This document shows positions 4,606-5,814 of a stretch of DNA of 5,814 bases, piece by piece. Every line of letters begins with the position of its first letter. The first letter of the stretch is position 1. Both the position numbers and the translations under genes were made by a program. The DNA is from JARRNO01 sp037384885 (lineage in GTDB: Bacteria > Acidobacteriota > UBA4820 > DSQY01), in contig JARRNO010000221.1 of NCBI GenBank assembly GCA_037384885.1, positions 1-5,814 of the forward strand. Reading direction: 5' to 3'. The notes beneath the pieces are model-generated. The model was not told where the DNA came from. It searched no databases and saw only the letters and a program-made list of their open reading frames with translations.

Positions 4606-5814
4606 TCAGCTGCAGCCGGAGCGAATCTGCTTGAATTCCGGCGAGGACAGCAGGCCGTTGATCACGTCCCGGCGTGACACGCCCCTTTGCATGCGGCCCA
4701 GCCAGAGATCCATCCCGCTGGCATCGGGAGGCCTGGCCAGGATCGCGCGGTACGCATCCTCCAAAAAGGCCTTCGCGCTCTTGTGTTTTGAGGTGTACTC
4801 CTCTGAGCTGAAGAATCTGCGGTAAATTGCCTCCCTGGAGGTACCCTGCTGCAGCAGGCCCAGGTTGTTCCCAAATCCGGCCCGGTCAGGTTTCCGGTGA
4901 AGGATGCTTTCGTAGAGCGAAGTCACGAAAGCCTCGTCCGAGCCGCAGGGCTTGCCCAGTGGGTCCAGCTTCGGTTTCACCTTTCCAGGCTCAGGCTTGA
5001 CCGGTTGAGGAGTCCCCGCCTCCGGGCCCGCCGAGGTGGACGTCCCGGCGGCGGCGCCGGAAGACGATTCCGGAGTCGGCTTCGACTCCCCCGGGGAGGG
5101 CGTTGAGGCAGGAGCGGCAGCCGCGGTTGGCTTTGGGGAAGTCCCGCTTGTTTCTTTGCGAGCCGGCGCGTGGCTCGTGGCAGGCGGCGGGGCGGACGGA
5201 CTCGAGCCGCCCTTCGCCGTGGGCGTTCCTTCGCCGGAAGCCGGCGTGGGTGCAGTTGAAGCCCTTTCCTCGGGAGCGGGTTGTTCCGGCGAGGATACGG
5301 TCTCATTGTCGGCCGCCTGCCCAAAGGATCCGGCTGAAGGCTGTGGCTGGGCGGGAACCGCCGCCGGCTCGTTCGCGGCAGGCGGAATTTCTCCCTGGGC
5401 GCTGCCTTCCGTTCCGCCGAAAGGAGGCTGCTCCTGCACCGTCTTGGTCGCTTTCTGCCGGGAAGTCCACCAGAAATAGCCCCCCACTCCGGCCGCCGCC
5501 ACAAAGAGAACTCCGAATAGGAGGACGAGCACTGCGATCAAAAGCCACTTTGATTTTTTAGGAGGGCCGGTGGGAGGGCCCGGAGGAGAGCCGCCTTTCG
5601 GGGGCTGAGGCCCTCCTGGGCCTTCTTTGGACGCGGCCGGTCCTTTGGGGGGAGCAGGCGCCGGAGCCGGTTCCGGCTGCTTCGCCTGAAGCGTTTCTGC
5701 GGGCGCCTTTTTTTCTCCGGAAGGTTCCGGGGGCTTTGGCGGAGGCGCGGCTGCATCCTTTTGCAGCGGAGGAGGGGCCGCCGGGGGAACGGGATGCGCC
5801 TCCGCCGAAGGAGG
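4606..5814 (-). CDS. Proline-rich membrane-anchored DUF4214 protein, N-terminus beyond the window
   Basis: The minus-strand frame is open from the right edge (5814) to the TGA at 4608–4606, giving 402 visible residues; the true start is outside. The TTG at 5541 lies inside the membrane helix and is not a real start. Order of parts: a proline-rich, lysine-containing segment (about 1–85); the basic K-K-S-K; one hydrophobic helix (about 90–116, ending in W-W); a long Pro/Ala/Ser/Thr/Glu-rich linker (about 120–285); and a C-terminal DUF4214 region (about 297–392) built from two similar halves, each with F-x4-Y-x2-I-L-x-R-x-P-D-x2-G and ending 'SSEEY' or 'SSPEF'. C290 and C401 flank this region and may form a disulfide. 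The basic flank suggests N-terminus in, DUF4214 outside. DUF4214 is found in many secreted or surface proteins and has no agreed activity. The gene is convergent with the DUF2007 gene. Confidence 0.88.
   Translation of the reverse strand, partial: PPSAEAHPVPPAAPPPLQKDAAAPPPKPPEPSGEKKAPAETLQAKQPEPAPAPAPPKGPAASKEGPGGPQPPKGGSPPGPPTGPPKKSKWLLIAVLVLLFGVLFVAAAGVGGYFWWTSRQKATKTVQEQPPFGGTEGSAQGEIPPAANEPAAVPAQPQPSAGSFGQAADNETVSSPEQPAPEERASTAPTPASGEGTPTAKGGSSPSAPPPATSHAPARKETSGTSPKPTAAAAPASTPSPGESKPTPESSSGAAAGTSTSAGPEAGTPQPVKPEPGKVKPKLDPLGKPCGSDEAFVTSLYESILHRKPDRAGFGNNLGLLQQGTSREAIYRRFFSSEEYTSKHKSAKAFLEDAYRAILARPPDASGMDLWLGRMQRGVSRRDVINGLLSSPEFKQIRSGCS

Noticed and set aside
5036..5479. Plus-strand open frame of 147 codons opposite the DUF4214 gene
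   Set aside because: It is the antisense of the Pro/Ala-rich linker, which naturally lacks stops; its Gly/Ala/Val composition mirrors the opposite strand.
4977..5756. Minus-strand Arg/Pro-rich frames beside the DUF4214 frame
   Set aside because: These are shifted readings of the same proline-rich coding sequence; the frame with the membrane helix and DUF4214 is continuous to the window edge, so no frameshift is needed.

Overview
This window looks like ordinary chromosomal DNA from a GC-rich, free-living bacterium. The gene families (AzgA-type purine permease, GAF–SpoIIE phosphatase, DUF2007 and zinc-ribbon proteins, a membrane-anchored DUF4214 protein) and the base composition would fit a Gram-negative lineage such as Desulfobacterota, Nitrospirota, NC10 or Acidobacteriota. 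Nothing here fixes the taxon. I see no tRNA, rRNA, CRISPR array, insertion sequence, integrase or phage gene.

Layout. (1) Positions 1–1881, minus strand, read right to left: a small cupin protein, a homocysteine S-methyltransferase-like protein, and the N-terminal 177 residues of an AzgA/NCS2 purine permease that runs off the left edge. The gaps between them are 27 bp or less, so this is very probably one operon. (2) Positions 1882–2061: a divergent intergenic region with a good sigma70-type promoter facing right and an extended -10 element facing left. (3) Positions 2062–3375, plus strand: a GAF–SpoIIE (RsbU-type) protein phosphatase, closed by a probable intrinsic terminator. (4) Positions 3415–4582, plus strand: two small cysteine-rich proteins, one with sixteen cysteines in zinc-knuckle spacing and one fusing a DUF2007 domain to a C-terminal zinc ribbon, with a strong GC hairpin between them. 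(5) Positions 4606–5814, minus strand and convergent: a proline-rich single-pass membrane protein ending in a DUF4214 pair. Its frame stays open to the right edge, so its N-terminus is missing.

How the genes relate. The leftward operon suggests one-carbon/sulfur or nucleobase salvage, but the methyltransferase lacks residues that bind homocysteine in characterised relatives, so its substrate is uncertain. The phosphatase should act in partner-switching signalling, yet no anti-sigma, anti-anti-sigma or sigma gene is next to it. The two zinc-ribbon proteins and the DUF4214 protein have no established function. I did not find a convincing new multi-gene system. The best leads are the divergent methyltransferase with its cupin and permease neighbours, and the pair of zinc-ribbon proteins.
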